Positions 1 through 10,433 of a DNA stretch of 14,917 nucleotides are shown in pieces (the first letter of the stretch is position 1; the number at the start of each line of letters is the position of its first letter). The stretch is taken from positions 1 to 14,917 of the forward strand of contig JASANE010021124.1 of assembly GCA_030248225.1 (NCBI GenBank). Reading direction: 5' to 3'. A model generated the notes under the pieces. The model did no database searches, was not told the DNA's origin, and saw nothing but the letters and a program-made list of their open reading frames with translations. The DNA is from Trileptium ribeirensis (Eukaryota; Nematoda; Enoplea; Enoplida; Thoracostomopsidae). The translations under genes and the position numbers were made by a program.

Positions 1-1145
1 CATCTTCGACTCCGCATGGTTCAGAACAGGTGCCCCGATTCTTGCTCCCTTGCAGAATTTTGGGCTCCACGGTTTCACCGAAAAATTTTTTGTTTCCAAT
101 CGGTTCAAAGTACATAAAAATTGATCAGAATTTTTCCTAAAATTTCGTCCTGAATTAAAAAATTTCTCAAAATTTGGCTTCAAAATCGCTTTTTTCTCTT
201 CGTCAAAACCATTTTGGCAGTGTTTTCGACACGATTTTGACCGTTTTTCTCTTGGAAAAAAGCCCCCGGTAAATCGGCGCCCCCGTTTCGGAACGAGGCA
301 AATTTTCAGCAAATGTAGAGCCCATATATACATTATAATTTTATACATAGACATTATATACTACAATATGGCTGGTAATATGTAACTCGAAATGGCTCGT
401 AGTCCATAGCGACCATTTCACAGATTACCTTATCAATATTGGCGGTTTGCTCTGGTGTCAACTGCAACATTTGAATTTAACACTTAACTAAACGTGCTCT
501 CTCTCTTGTATTGTTTAGATGTAAATGTTTGACGTTTCATGTATCTTCTACGAGTTCAACATCTCACACTAGTTCTACTTCTCAGATACGGTAGATAGAA
601 TTATGTAAGCTCGAAGGGCACCCATAAAATTAGTGGTACGAATTTCTGCCCTCGAATTTTACAGTCTGGTCCATTATATAGTAATTTAACATCAAGTGTA
701 AGTTATTTAACTTGAATCCTCGGTAATAATAATTTAAAAAGTTTTCTCACCAACATGGAAAATGGTGTCACCTTTTACGTGTAAGTACAATTCAACTAAC
801 TTTGTACGCGGCACATATTAAGTTACGCTACAGCTTTACAACACTGTCTGTGTCTTTAGTACGAGATAGCATCGTTCGAGCAGCGACCGAGCATAAAATT
901 CAAAAATTAATTTTTGACCACGTTCTGGAGGATCTTAGAGTTGGTAGCAGGTTTTTTCGACGACTATTACCATTATTTTCCAACATGACCATCGAATATC
1001 TGAACACCATTTAATTTCACATTATAATCAGTCATCATATGGTTCTTTTTGGCGAGCATGATAACATTATTTGTCACCGGATATTAAATCTAGCGAGCAA
1101 GAAGCAGAGGGCTTTCAGTAAAAATTCGCCATGACATCGGCATCG
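1..1145. other. Unassigned A/T-rich DNA
   Basis: I recognise no gene here. The first 300 bases are rich in short A and T runs with a G/C patch near 265-295. A frame at 802-1014 on the plus strand is open for 70 codons, but it begins at TTG, not ATG, and resembles no family I know. I see no convincing splice sites or promoter. Confidence 0.5.
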
Positions 1146-1156
1146 CAGGCGAGCAG

Positions 1157-1248
1157 TCCAGGTATTTTTGCCAGTACCCGGAACCTTATAAAATAAAATA
1201 ACCGGACCGGGATTTTTCGTCAGAAATACGGGAAAATACTGACCTGGA
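1157..1248. repeat. Small inverted-repeat element (possible MITE remnant)
   Basis: The left end (1157-1172) reads TCCAGGTATTTTTGCC. The reverse complement of the right end (1230-1248) reads TCCAGGTCAGTATTTTCCC. The two match over TCCAGGT and over an ATTTT..CC block, with a 3-base gap. Between them are CCGGAA and CCGGACCGGG motifs. The right flank continues as GATGCAACTCTA, and the left flank only loosely resembles its reverse complement. No target-site duplication is visible, so the boundaries are uncertain. A short non-autonomous DNA transposon, perhaps hAT-type, is the simplest reading. Confidence 0.4.
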
Positions 1249-2289
1249 TGCAACTCTAATTAAATGCATATTATTTTGCAACTTTCGATCAATAAAGTTA
1301 TGGAAATAACATGTCCGCTAAAACCCTGTAGCACAATGATAACAAAATATTTATTTTCACTCGTTAGAATATCAAAACAAGATTACAATTACAACCATAC
1401 TATAGATTTTACTACCATTAAAATTGTTGGTTGTCGTACTCCCAACATTTTCTGGGTTCTCGCTGCTAGGTGTCGACGCCACGCAAGCCGGCCTAACCCT
1501 TGCTCACCGTAAATTTGTGTTGGCCTGTGTAGTTCTAAAATTCTGTACTGGCAGTGTAAACCACAATCTTTGTTCATTTACCAGCTTATTTTTGAGATAA
1601 AAATGATCTAAATTTTTTTACATTGCTTTTTGATGTTTGCATGCTATCTTTATCTTTCATATAGAAATACTTGTGTTAACATGATATACGTTTGTCTTAT
1701 AATTTCATAAGTTTTACTTCAAAATACCAAAATTATTTTCACAATGTGTACAAAATTTGCTCTTATGTGAAATACACCTCAATTTTTGGTCACCTAACAG
1801 TCAATTTTTGACGAAATGATCTAAAATGTATCTTTCATGACATGTGAGGTGCTGCACTACGCACTACCAATGCAGTGTCCGTGCGACCCCTAGCTTTCGT
1901 AACCTCATGGGCGGGCCTCGCAGCACTACCAACGACCATCTCTGTCGATCAGACCCCTGGAAACTACAGACCTTAGAAAGCCGCAGGACGCGTCACAGGA
2001 TGTGTTCAGAATCCGCTGGAATTGACATTGCACCGTTGCCTACGTAGTCTACCGTTGAGGCAACCCCAAAGACATTGACACCGTCACCTGCTCGCAGGGC
2101 AAGGAGAGCATACCGTGATTCCCTCTATGTCTTATTTGAAAGTTTTGATGGTGAGGGTCGTTGGAGTTAAGTACAATCACTTGGCAGTCTAGTTTATGGA
2201 TAATGTAGCTCCACTATGGTACGACAGTTCCAAGACGGTTAACGTCGTATTGTTTCTGTTGTATCAGAATTCGGCGGCAGGTATCCCTC
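1249..2289. other. Unassigned; A/T-rich, then G/C-richer from about 1840
   Basis: No gene recognised. From 1249 to about 1840 the DNA is A/T-rich apart from a G/C patch at about 1450-1510. From about 1840 the composition resembles the neighbouring retrotransposon remnant, so this stretch may be its 3' region or another decayed element. The open frames here (for example 1389-1577 minus and 1844-2047 plus) match nothing I know. Confidence 0.45.
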
Positions 2290-2400
2290 GAACCCTTGTC
2301 GACGTCGGTGGACCTTTGGAGTTCTCGCGCAAATCAGTCGTATATAAACATAGAATGGCCAGGGATCCACGCTAAGACATGTGACCTTTCCGGCGTCAAG
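2290..2400 (-). pseudogene. Possible RNase H domain scrap
   Basis: On the minus strand, bases 2352-2384 encode VLAWIPGHS. A D, a stop and FAREL follow after a short gap. In the RNase H domain of many LINE elements the block W-[IV]-P-G-H-S is followed by a GNE..AD.LA motif, and this reads like a shortened version of that. The GNE part is missing and a stop codon interrupts it, so it is not functional. RTE elements usually lack RNase H, so this would come from a different LINE or from an unusual 3' end. The match rests on one short motif and may be chance. Confidence 0.25.
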
Positions 2401-2579
2401 TCTGAACGCAGTTTGTCGGCTGGGAAGACGATTTGGAAATCCTTTTGGTAGGGGGATTTTTTGCATCGTCGCTCGTCGCCACTGCTACCTGTACCTCGTT
2501 CAATATCAACATGGGGTATTGTTGCATTAGCGAGCACATCGGAGATGCTGGTGACAATCCTAACCGTTTGGCGCGGTGT

Positions 2580-3985
2580 TCAAATCAGGACGTACAGGGG
2601 CGTCCTTGGCCAGCGGTTCGGGTGGCTGTCGGACATCCTCAGAACATGGCCAAGCAACCGCAAACACTCCCTCCTCAATGCGACACCTGAGTAACCAAAT
2701 CTTCGACGAACATCTTGATGCCTCATGTACTGGATCTTTGTAACACCTTGAGATCCGGCATCGACAGAAGTTCTCAAACGTGTTGATCTGCTGCTGAGTA
2801 GCTGACTTCGCTGTCCATGTTCCGCGGACGTATAACAGAATCGGTCGAATGGCAGCATTATATATCTGAACTTTCGTGGGAAGCCCCTGTTCCCGTAAAA
2901 GCGCTGCCCAGTTGTCGGGATTGTTCGACGTGTTCTAGTACAGAACCATTCAATACCAATTTTAATCTCAAGATGCAGCAGGTCATTATATTGGTCTTCT
3001 GGGAGCTGATGGCCAGACTAATGCGCTTTGCAGCTGTGTGGACTGACTGAAGCGCCTCTTGCTTGGTTCGCTGGCTGAGGATACAGTTCCTTGTATGTCA
3101 GCTGGCATAAGCGGCATACTGTCAACTTAATGCTAAAATGACACAGTCCTTCGTTAGCGAGTCGTCTCGGGTGGCCGCATCCGAAATGCGTCATTGAAGG
3201 ATGGAACAAGATTGAGCCTGTAACTACAAGCCTGACCTCTCAAGGCGTTCAGATATGGTGGTTTAGTCATAAAAGTTAGTAAGATCGTTCGGACGAATCA
3301 GTGACTGGATTTAGTGATACGATCTTGGCTCGCACACCGTCCGTCTCCAAGATCTTGCATAGCGATTCTCGGCGAACTGAGTCAAATGCGGTCTTTGAAA
3401 TAAATGAAGGTCACGGCAACTGGTCTCCGATATTCATAAAGATCCTCCTCATGCTCAGTATCTGGCTCGATAATACTGCGACCAGGGTCGAAAGCCGCAC
3501 TGTTCCTCACGTTCAAATCGTTCCCGGTGTCCCGTACATATTTTCGATTACTGCTTCCAACACCTTCCACGCCAGTTCTCGTACGCCCATACGTCGCAGC
3601 AGCGTATCAGAGAGATCCCTTGAGATCTTATAGCATTCCGGCGAAATACCGACGTCTCCGGCTGCTTTCCCGCTGCGGAAAAAATCTTTTACCGCTTCAA
3701 CGACTTCCTCACCTCGTTGGTACCGAGTGATCGATCGCGCATTCGTAAAAACCCTTGAATGGAAGGTCGTCATCCTTTAGCGGTTGTGCTGGCGGGTCTT
3801 TATTCAAAAGTTCATCGAAATGTTCTCTTCAACGATTAACCTGAGCAAATTGAAGATAGACATTTACCCGTGCTGTCGTATGGAGCCACCACCAATTCTG
3901 CGGCTGTGCGCCTTGTCTATCGATAAATCGTAGAGTTGCCGGTGGTCATGGACCCAAGCTACTTGGTTCATCGTTGGCCAAGTGC
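2580..3985 (-). pseudogene. Decayed RTE-type non-LTR retrotransposon reverse transcriptase
   Basis: This was the reverse transcriptase of an RTE-like LINE, which copies its own RNA into nicked chromosomal DNA. Motifs appear on the minus strand in the family's order, split over frames. HRQLY lies near 3940. REHFDELLN lies near 3826-3800, after a TGA where tryptophan is expected. EEVVEAV and SGKAAG.VGI..E lie in 3580-3720. FDPGRS lies near 3490, then PVAVTFIYFK. The catalytic block A, KTAFDSV, is at 3395-3375 and runs on open to 3303. QKTNIM and LVLNGSVLEHV lie in 3000-2920, then AAIRPILLY near 2840, and finally LGHVLRM near 2645-2620. The YADD catalytic block is not recognisable. One extra A near 3396 separates FIYFK from KTAFDSV. 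At least five frame changes plus stops make it dead. The endonuclease domain expected upstream is not seen. Confidence 0.85.
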
Positions 3986-4579
3986 CTTTAGCGTCTCCTT
4001 CCTTTATAATTTTAAATGCTTGTGATGCAAGTATGAACTTATTTAGGAAAGCCTCGAGTTTTTCTTTGTACCTCTAGTACATATCGCTACATATATCATT
4101 ACATATGAACACATGAACACGTTCGGTTTTCAATGATTTTTATTGACAAGCAAGTCGGATACAGGTTCAGTTGGATAAAGACAGTGCGGTTAAATTGACA
4201 ATATTAGCGTACACCAAGAAATGTAAATAGGATCAACAGTAAACACCAATTGCATGATTTGCAGAGAGAATTGGATTGGGTCAAACCATGGCTCAACACC
4301 TTCCTAATCAGACGTAAAAAGCCGTTAGCTAAATCAGCATCAACAATACATTTAACTTTACAAAACACTTTTGGGTAACGGCTGCGTACGATTACAAAGA
4401 GTTTGTGGAATCAAAGTGGACACGTATGTTAACAGGAGCTTCAGAATAATGGAATCGTTCAAACAATTTTACTTCTGATATGGGCCTGGTTCATGGTAAG
4501 CTTAAGGCGCTAATCAATAGTAGAAGAAACAGCATACTAAAGAAGATTTTAGGTCCGGGTCAGGCGCGTTACTTTTCGC
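3986..4579. other. Unassigned DNA upstream of the RTE remnant
   Basis: The RTE element's N-terminal coding region, including its apurinic endonuclease, should lie here if the copy were full length. I find no endonuclease motif on the minus strand. The sequence becomes A/T-rich again beyond about 4060. The copy is either 5'-truncated, as is common for LINEs, or too decayed to read. Confidence 0.5.
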
Positions 4580-4631
4580 CTAGTAGAGCAGCTGAGAGAT
4601 CTAGGTGAAACGTCTCATCCTGCTCTACTAG
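4580..4631. repeat. Perfect 12-bp inverted repeat (foldback)
   Basis: CTAGTAGAGCAG at 4580-4591 is the exact reverse complement of CTGCTCTACTAG at 4620-4631. Inside it, TGAGA (4593-4597) can pair with TCTCA (4613-4617), leaving a 15-base loop. A transcript would form a stem of about 17 bp with a small internal bulge. It may be the core of a foldback element or a hairpin RNA. Nothing in the flanks decides between these. Confidence 0.6.
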
Positions 4632-4837
4632 CTCGTTGAATACAATGACAATGAAAGTTTACGTATACATGGTACAAGTTTATACATACCAAGGATATAC
4701 AACAATCAGATGATTTTATTCAATAGGACAAAGCTTAATCAACATAACATTGTGCGACTTACGAACAAGTATTAATATACACTCGAATGACAATATTTGA
4801 CAGGACTATTCGTTAATTCGTACTAAATGATCCTAAC

Positions 4838-5084
4838 TACTTCAACAGTTCGGATAAGTCTTATCATGCCATTTTGCTTTAGAGAAGAATCTTTTAAATT
4901 CAACAAAATCCCAAAGCTCCATTCTCGGATCAGGATTGGATGTGCTCATGTTTATTATACAGCCAATGCATATATTATATATCCGTGCAGGGGAGTTTAG
5001 AACGGCAATTTCCCACTCGCGATCTCTTTCATTCGGCTTTCAACTCAGACTTATCCAATGTCCAGATTATCCGAACTTAAAATA
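4838..5084. mobile_element. Short TA-flanked MITE with pogo/Tigger-like ends
   Basis: AGTTCGGATAA at 4847-4857 is exactly inverted at 5067-5077. GGATAAGTC recurs just inside the left end and, inverted (GACTTATCC), inside the right end. Beyond the 11-bp core the arms still align loosely outward to a TA at each side (4838-4839 and 5083-5084). TA duplication is the target preference of Tc1/mariner and pogo elements, and GGATAA/TTATCC termini recall some pogo/Tigger-like elements. At about 247 bp with no coding frame it would be non-autonomous. The outer limits are less certain than the core repeat. Confidence 0.5.
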
Positions 5085-6841
5085 CCTTGTGTGATTGAGG
5101 CAATGCCAATGGGGGCAAAAACGCGTTGCCATAAACGGGGAACAAAGATGCTGTTACCGATTTGGCGGAATAGGAAAACAAGGCGGATTTTACGTCCGCA
5201 CTAGTGAGAAATTTTAGTAGGAACGTTTCGCCCGGTAACACTATTTTTTCTCAACCTCGATTAATGATAATGAATAAAATAAAGATATACATTCACATAT
5301 AAATGCATATTTTAAGGCTCAGGCTCAACTCAGCTGCGGCTTATTTTACTTACATTTAGCCGTTTTGATTTACACTCGTAAGCCAGTGCAAATCAAAAAG
5401 GGCACGAAGTGCAAACATCCCTAAACCTAGACTCGTAGGTCCCCGCAAAAAATTGTATTGTGCCCAATTTCCTTTAGTCTAATATTCGTCCAACTTTTAA
5501 CTAAAAAAGTTTATTGCTCGCTTTGTACACACTGCTTAGCTTATGAAACGTCGGCAACTTATTTGCTTTTATGTGAGAATTTTAACGCTATTTTTGGACA
5601 AATTTTACGAAAGTATTGAATCGGGTCCCCGAGCCAGGGAAAATACTAACAAAGAGGATATTGGAATATTTTTAGTTTATAAATGATCTAAAGCCTAAAT
5701 TTTGTTCTGAAACCAATCTAAGTTCCTGGCAAAAGCAGGCACGTTCTCGCAAAATGCTGCAATAACCCTAAAGAATATAGTATAGTAAATTTAATTTGGT
5801 AGCCTTATTAATTGATTTCAAAGTTCACTCGGTTCCCGACAGGGACAATCTAAACACTATAAACTTTTAAGACAAAAAGAAATAGGAATTTTACGGATTC
5901 TTAAAAGAACTCTAGCCTAAGTCCTAGAGTTCGGTTATCTAGCGATACAACAACATTGACGTCGTTCCGTAGCACCCCAAGAAGAACTAAATGGTTTTTA
6001 CCACTACTTAGAAGTCGGAATTAAATACGATCCCTAAATCATCCTATATACAGGTAATGCTGGTTATGGTACAAATTAGTGGTTTAATTTGCAGGGTTTT
6101 CTACTAAATTTAAGGCTAATTTCTTGACTCAAGTTTAAATTTTAAACTTTATTTATAAAAAAATTATCTATCTTGCCAACTCACAAGAGGTACTCAAACA
6201 GCATGTAGAGAGGGGAATTTCTGAGTAAGTTGTGACTTAGAAATTTTAATACTTTGCCCTCAATTCAAGTAAGAAGAAAGGTAGTAAGATCCACGACTAC
6301 TCGAGGAAATTCAACGGGTCCATTCGTCTCGGTGCCAATTTTTCGCGGCTGAGGCGTCCCCAAACCCTTTATTATCAAGACTCAAAACTAATTGAAACAA
6401 ATCCTAATATCCTAATGATCTGAATATCTAAACCTAAATAAATTTTGAGAACTTAAGGACAATATTAATCCATAGGTTCACGAGAGTACTATATACAAAT
6501 TCTATATCCAACTTCGCAAAGAAGGATTTTCGCCCTACCGCAGATATTGGCTGCCCAGTGAGGAATAGCTAAATACGGGTGGTTAAACAATAAGAACTCG
6601 TTCGTCCTATATGTGCTTTCTTATACTTAACAATTCACTTAACCTAATCCTCTATCGAAAGTGAGGAGAACTTCGGTTGAGCTCGCGATCAGGCCATTCT
6701 GTGGCTGTCCCAAATTTCAACGAGCTCTACCGGGTTTAAATACTTAACGTACTTAACCGATTGCCAAAGGTTTGTTTGTCCAAACTCTATTTCTCATGGG
6801 AAGGGAAACCATTTTAATATTATATCGGGTCGCTCGCCATC
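5085..6841. other. Unassigned A/T-rich DNA
   Basis: No gene, RNA or element was recognised apart from the small inverted repeat at 5363-5398. No open frame of note occurs on either strand. A G/C-richer patch at about 5110-5240 includes a small hairpin (GCGGA 5183-5187, TCCGC 5195-5199) of no clear meaning. Confidence 0.5.
5363..5398. repeat. 14-bp near-perfect inverted repeat
   Basis: TTTTGATTTACACT (5363-5376) and AGTGCAAATCAAAA (5385-5398) are reverse complements with one mismatch, separated by 8 bases. It would form a short hairpin. It could be the centre of a decayed palindromic element. No function can be assigned. Confidence 0.5.
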
Positions 6842-6897
6842 ACCCTATTAAGCCTTAATAGGGTAGGACCCTATTAAGCTGACGAACCATGCGTCAG
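6842..6897. repeat. Two adjacent hairpins with an 11-bp unit in three copies
   Basis: ACCCTATTAAG occurs at 6842-6852, inverted as CCTTAATAGGGT at 6853-6864, and again directly at 6868-6878. The inverted copy could pair with either neighbour, giving two alternative folds. Directly after it, CTGACG (6879-6884) and CGTCAG (6892-6897) form a second perfect hairpin with a 7-base loop. The compact arrangement suggests a palindromic junction or structured site rather than chance, but I know no matching family. Confidence 0.6.
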
Positions 6898-7366
6898 CGG
6901 CAATCCCAAAGCGGCAATTTAAGCCCTTTCAAATTGTCTGTCATTTCACATCAACCGTATGGCTATAGCATACGAATGCAAGAAAAAGCGGTTCTTGATT
7001 ACCTTAAGACTGCTTAAGAAAAACGTCCTAAAACAACTCGTTCGAAGGTTTTTAGAGTCCACAGTCAAAACAGAAAATGGTGGGGCAAACCTAGAAACTT
7101 GAATTTCTCAAAATTGTGCTAGCCTTTTTCTGTGATAATTTGCACAGAAGCTGCACTCGGCCTATATTTGCAATTGCAGCGACGACGCATCGGAAGTTCG
7201 CGACTCCGATAAAGCCGTGCTTTTCACCCACCACTTAAAACTCAATAACATATAACTTACATATGTACCTGTGTTGAAATATATGACCATTTTTTCAATA
7301 CCACCAACGACCGGCGGAAACATGAGGTATCTTAGCATCATAACCATTGCAAAATAACGCATGATA
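6898..7366. other. Unassigned DNA
   Basis: Nothing was recognised. A 66-codon minus-strand frame at 7162-7362 is unlike any known family and has no supporting context. Confidence 0.45.
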
Positions 7367-7405
7367 AATCAACAGGGTGAAAATGATAAAAGAATCAACA
7401 GGGTG
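7367..7405. repeat. 13-bp direct repeat
   Basis: AATCAACAGGGTG occurs at 7367-7379 and again at 7393-7405, a spacing of 26 bases, and both copies follow a GATAAA stretch. It looks like a local tandem duplication. No function is evident. Confidence 0.55.
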
Positions 7406-8794
7406 GAAAGAAAACAATTCAGCACATTATGCTAAACTTGACGCATTAGCACTTCAATAAACGGGTCGCAGGTTTCAGGGTGTATATATTCATTTCATTT
7501 ATCAGAAGAGGAAAACATCGTAGTTGCCGGTGCATCTGTTTACTAGAATTACTGATAAGTGTAGATAAATAAATCCGCACAGTCACCACAAATCTATATT
7601 AAACAGGAACCTACCCCATAACTCGTGACACATGGTTAGCTTCCGCCACGGTAGACTCTGAAAAGTATAAAATATAAACGTCGAAATTTAGACGGTTCAC
7701 ACTACTATACAGGTATATCTCTGCAGTAACAACACATAGTTATAAGAAACCGGAAAATAAAATATGTATTGTTTATAAAACACTGTTATGCATGAATTTA
7801 ACAGTTTCATATCTCGAACCTTTGCACGGTTTATTCATGCAAATTTAACAACCACGATTGATACATATGCTTCAGTTTTTGTTTAACATCGCTTATAATG
7901 AAATAGAGAATGATTAGAAATCGCAAGAGGATTAAGGTTCACTGCAAATAATCAAGCTTCGCATAGCTCAGAAAATACCATAATAATTTTTACCTCATAT
8001 CTAATATTAATTATAAATAACCGGAATATGACATAAGTCAAAATCTCACTAGGAGTCACACCAGTCATCGAAAAACTCGGCTGTTTCTATATGCACTAAC
8101 TGTATATCCCACGCTCCGGGAACGACATACCTTTCAAATATGTATTCCTGTAATAATGCACTCTGCAAAACTGTAGCAGTATAGGTAAGTAAATATTGTA
8201 AAACCAATCTTTTTCTTTGAATGGGGAAATTCCCAGTTCCTGGAACTTGACTGTTATATCTCCATGCCTAATCGTGTCAGTTTTGTACATATACTGCTAC
8301 AAACCGAATATCTTCAATCACTGCAGTGAGAACTAATGGCTCTTAACCATCAAAATCCCCAATTCAGCAAAAGCTATCTAACAGCAGCACACCCACTGCA
8401 GAGTCCTTGGAAAGAAGAGTAATTGATTCAGGGAAAGAAATCATGTGAAACTATTGGGTACGATAAAAGCAGCACATTTTTATCTGATATTGGCATATTT
8501 ACCTAATGGATGACTAGCCTGCCTATTAGCAAGTCAACTACTCTAAAAAGAGAAAACAGATCGATAGGAGACTGTCTGCGTTGAATGAGGAGCAATGCAG
8601 TCCATGGCAGTCAATTCCGCCCAATTCCAAACCATAGGTCGCTATATTCATTCCATTAATCATCAAAAGCAAATAAGCAATCCGTTCTAGCGTTCTCTAT
8701 ATAACGGGATTAAATAAATTGTCATACTTAAGTGCTGCTGCTATTCACTGCAATAAAATTGATAAAACAACTTTTGCCCCCAACGTTTTTCTTG
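7406..8794. other. Unassigned A/T-rich DNA
   Basis: No gene or element was recognised on either strand. A 9-bp inverted pair, TGCATGAAT at 7789-7797 and ATTCATGCA at 7833-7841, is the only structure noted. It is short enough to be chance. Confidence 0.45.
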
Positions 8795-8804
8795 TATATA
8801 AAAG
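8795..8804 (+). promoter_or_regulatory. TATA-box-like site
   Basis: TATATAAAAG is a good match to the animal TATA consensus and sits in a local G/C-containing context (GCGACGAG follows). Transcription would be expected to start about 25-30 bases downstream, near 8825-8832. An ATG at 8863 opens 63 codons that I do not recognise. In A/T-rich DNA such sites are common by chance, so this is only a candidate. Confidence 0.25.
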
Positions 8805-8818
8805 CGACGAGTTCTTAA

Positions 8819-8861
8819 AGTGCTAGTGCTTTATGTGTGCACGGCAGTGCTAGTCCTTTAT
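8819..8861. repeat. Duplicated 16-mer
   Basis: AGTGCTAGTGCTTTAT (8819-8834) recurs as AGTGCTAGTCCTTTAT (8846-8861) with one mismatch, at a period of 27 bases. It lies between the TATA-like site and the ATG at 8863. It may be a local duplication or a repeated binding site. Confidence 0.55.
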
Positions 8862-9245
8862 AATGAAGAGATGCAATATTTCAAAATCAACTAACGCAAG
8901 TACATTGATATACCAAAACGTAATGAACATCGTATGCATCGTAGCTCACTCATATATACTGCCCTGCAAATATCAAATCATGCCAAGTTCTCATATAACT
9001 CCTGGGAAAGATCAAATAAGTATATACCGCAGGACAAAGAAACTGAAAGTGTAATTGTGAACACAAACTAAGTTTAGGTTTAGACTTAGGCGCGCGTTTA
9101 CGCGTAGACACAAAAAATATGCAGTTATTTTAGCATGAAAACTTAAAATCATACGCTCGGAGCGGATAAGGGGACTTGACATGGTCCCAAAGATAAAGAA
9201 GAACTGAGTAAATCCGCCACACGCCTTCACACGAGTGTCAGACAA
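8862..9245. other. Unassigned; one small ORF of unknown status
   Basis: An ATG at 8863 opens a 63-codon plus-strand frame to 9054 with no recognised domain. Its middle contains a hydrophobic stretch (VMNIVCIVAHSYIL) and its end is basic (RRTKKLKV). I do not annotate it as a gene. After it, 9055-9245 holds nothing I recognise apart from a CG-rich patch near 9090-9105. Confidence 0.3.
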
Positions 9246-9606
9246 CTGGCCTGTCCACAGTGGAGGCGGTGGGGAGACCCCACTTTCCAAATCCCCATGC
9301 TCGTGAGATTTTCCCCGTGTCCGTTCCCCCACTCGGCCGGAACCCCCACGTTCAACTAATTCCAAAAATTTTTATGTCTGAAAATTTATGTTTTTTGTTT
9401 GCAAATTGTTTTTAAACATAAATTACCACTATTATAATGCAGAAATATAGTTTCTTAGCTTGAAATACATTCACGATAATAAAAATGCATGAAAATATTT
9501 AGTATTTTTAAGCAAAATTTATCCCCCACTTTTAATTTTCCCACGAGAATGAACATGGAGGCCCCCGAAGTACCCCCCACTTTTCGGAGGGCTGTGAACA
9601 GGCCAG
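9246..9606. mobile_element. MITE, copy A of a two-copy family
   Basis: The element begins CTGGCCTGTCCACAG and ends CTGTGAACAGGCCAG, so its 15-bp ends are inverted repeats with one mismatch. It is 361 bp and has no transposase, so it would move only with enzyme supplied elsewhere. Just inside the left end, GTGGGG (9269-9274) pairs with CCCCAC (9278-9283). The middle is A/T-rich and both flanks are C-run-rich. The same body recurs at 11820-12198 in the same orientation, which confirms the boundaries. The flanks, GACAA on the left and ACACA on the right, are not a clean duplication, although losing one G at the right junction would give GACAA/GACAC. The antisense frame at 9012-9365 partly derives from this element. 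Confidence 0.85.
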
Positions 9607-10433
9607 ACACAATAATATTAAAAAGGTTTAGATAGAGCGTTTCTAGGTGTAAATATTGTGGAAAAATGCTAGTCCCAAGGATCCAATACAAAACAGTACC
9701 AGAAGTAGAACAGGAAGGTTTCTGACACAAATCACTTTCACGGTTGTGAAAAAGCTGACTGCTGATATGACGTCCACGATTTAGTTGCGCTTTAACTCGA
9801 GTTTTTCCACGAAACCGAAGTCCAAGAGAGCTAAAATAAATAATCCGTTACTGTATTATTTCACAAATACCTATATATACTACCAATTATTCATGACCAA
9901 AACGGTGAGATAAAGGCAGCACCCATTTACGTAAACGTAACGAAAATCAATATATTATTGGTAATAAGAGAAATCTCTCAAAATTTTTAATTACAGCGAC
10001 AACCAAATTGTGTGATTGTTTACTACTTAGACAAAAATACGTATACACAACCTCACACAACTGAAATCATAATCTCCCTCATTCCACCGCTAGTGTAGAT
10101 ATTTTTTCTGATTCTAACGAAGACCAACTTACTCAGAGCTAATCTGGTTAGGCGATGCATGGTTTTCCTAGCTACAACTATAATGCCTCAAGCTAAAGGT
10201 TTCTTCTATAGTATCATCAAGCCCTGGGACAAGTTGACATACCCATCTTAAACAGACGTTGTGTCAACGACAATGCCCAAATATAAGTTGTTGGCTTAGG
10301 TACTTAATATATTTTGCTGATATCTATGCAGCCTTGACGAATACATAATAGAAGACCTACTCAATATGTCTACAGCTTTTGAAACTGTGCACTAAACAAA
10401 ATATTTGCCTCAACGGACAAAGTAAAAGAAACA
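9607..10433. other. Unassigned A/T-rich DNA
   Basis: No gene, RNA or element was recognised on either strand. Confidence 0.5.

Noticed and set aside
802..1014. 70-codon plus-strand open frame
   Set aside because: It begins at TTG, has no recognised domain and no promoter or splice support; frames of this length occur by chance.
2433..2858. Plus-strand frames over the RTE remnant
   Set aside because: They are antisense shadows of the minus-strand reverse transcriptase remnant, where the family motifs lie.
2580..3985. Assigning the host to flatworms from the GHVLRM-type reverse transcriptase ending
   Set aside because: Similar RTE endings occur in other invertebrate groups, so this motif alone does not identify the host.
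7367..7405. CRISPR-like repeat-spacer array
   Set aside because: There are only two 13-bp copies, and the rest of the window looks eukaryotic.
9012..9365. 117-codon minus-strand frame, the longest in the window
   Set aside because: About a third of it is antisense to the MITE at 9246-9606, and its proline-rich part is just the C/G runs of the element. A similar proline-rich peptide recurs antisense to the second copy at 11670-11867 for the same reason.
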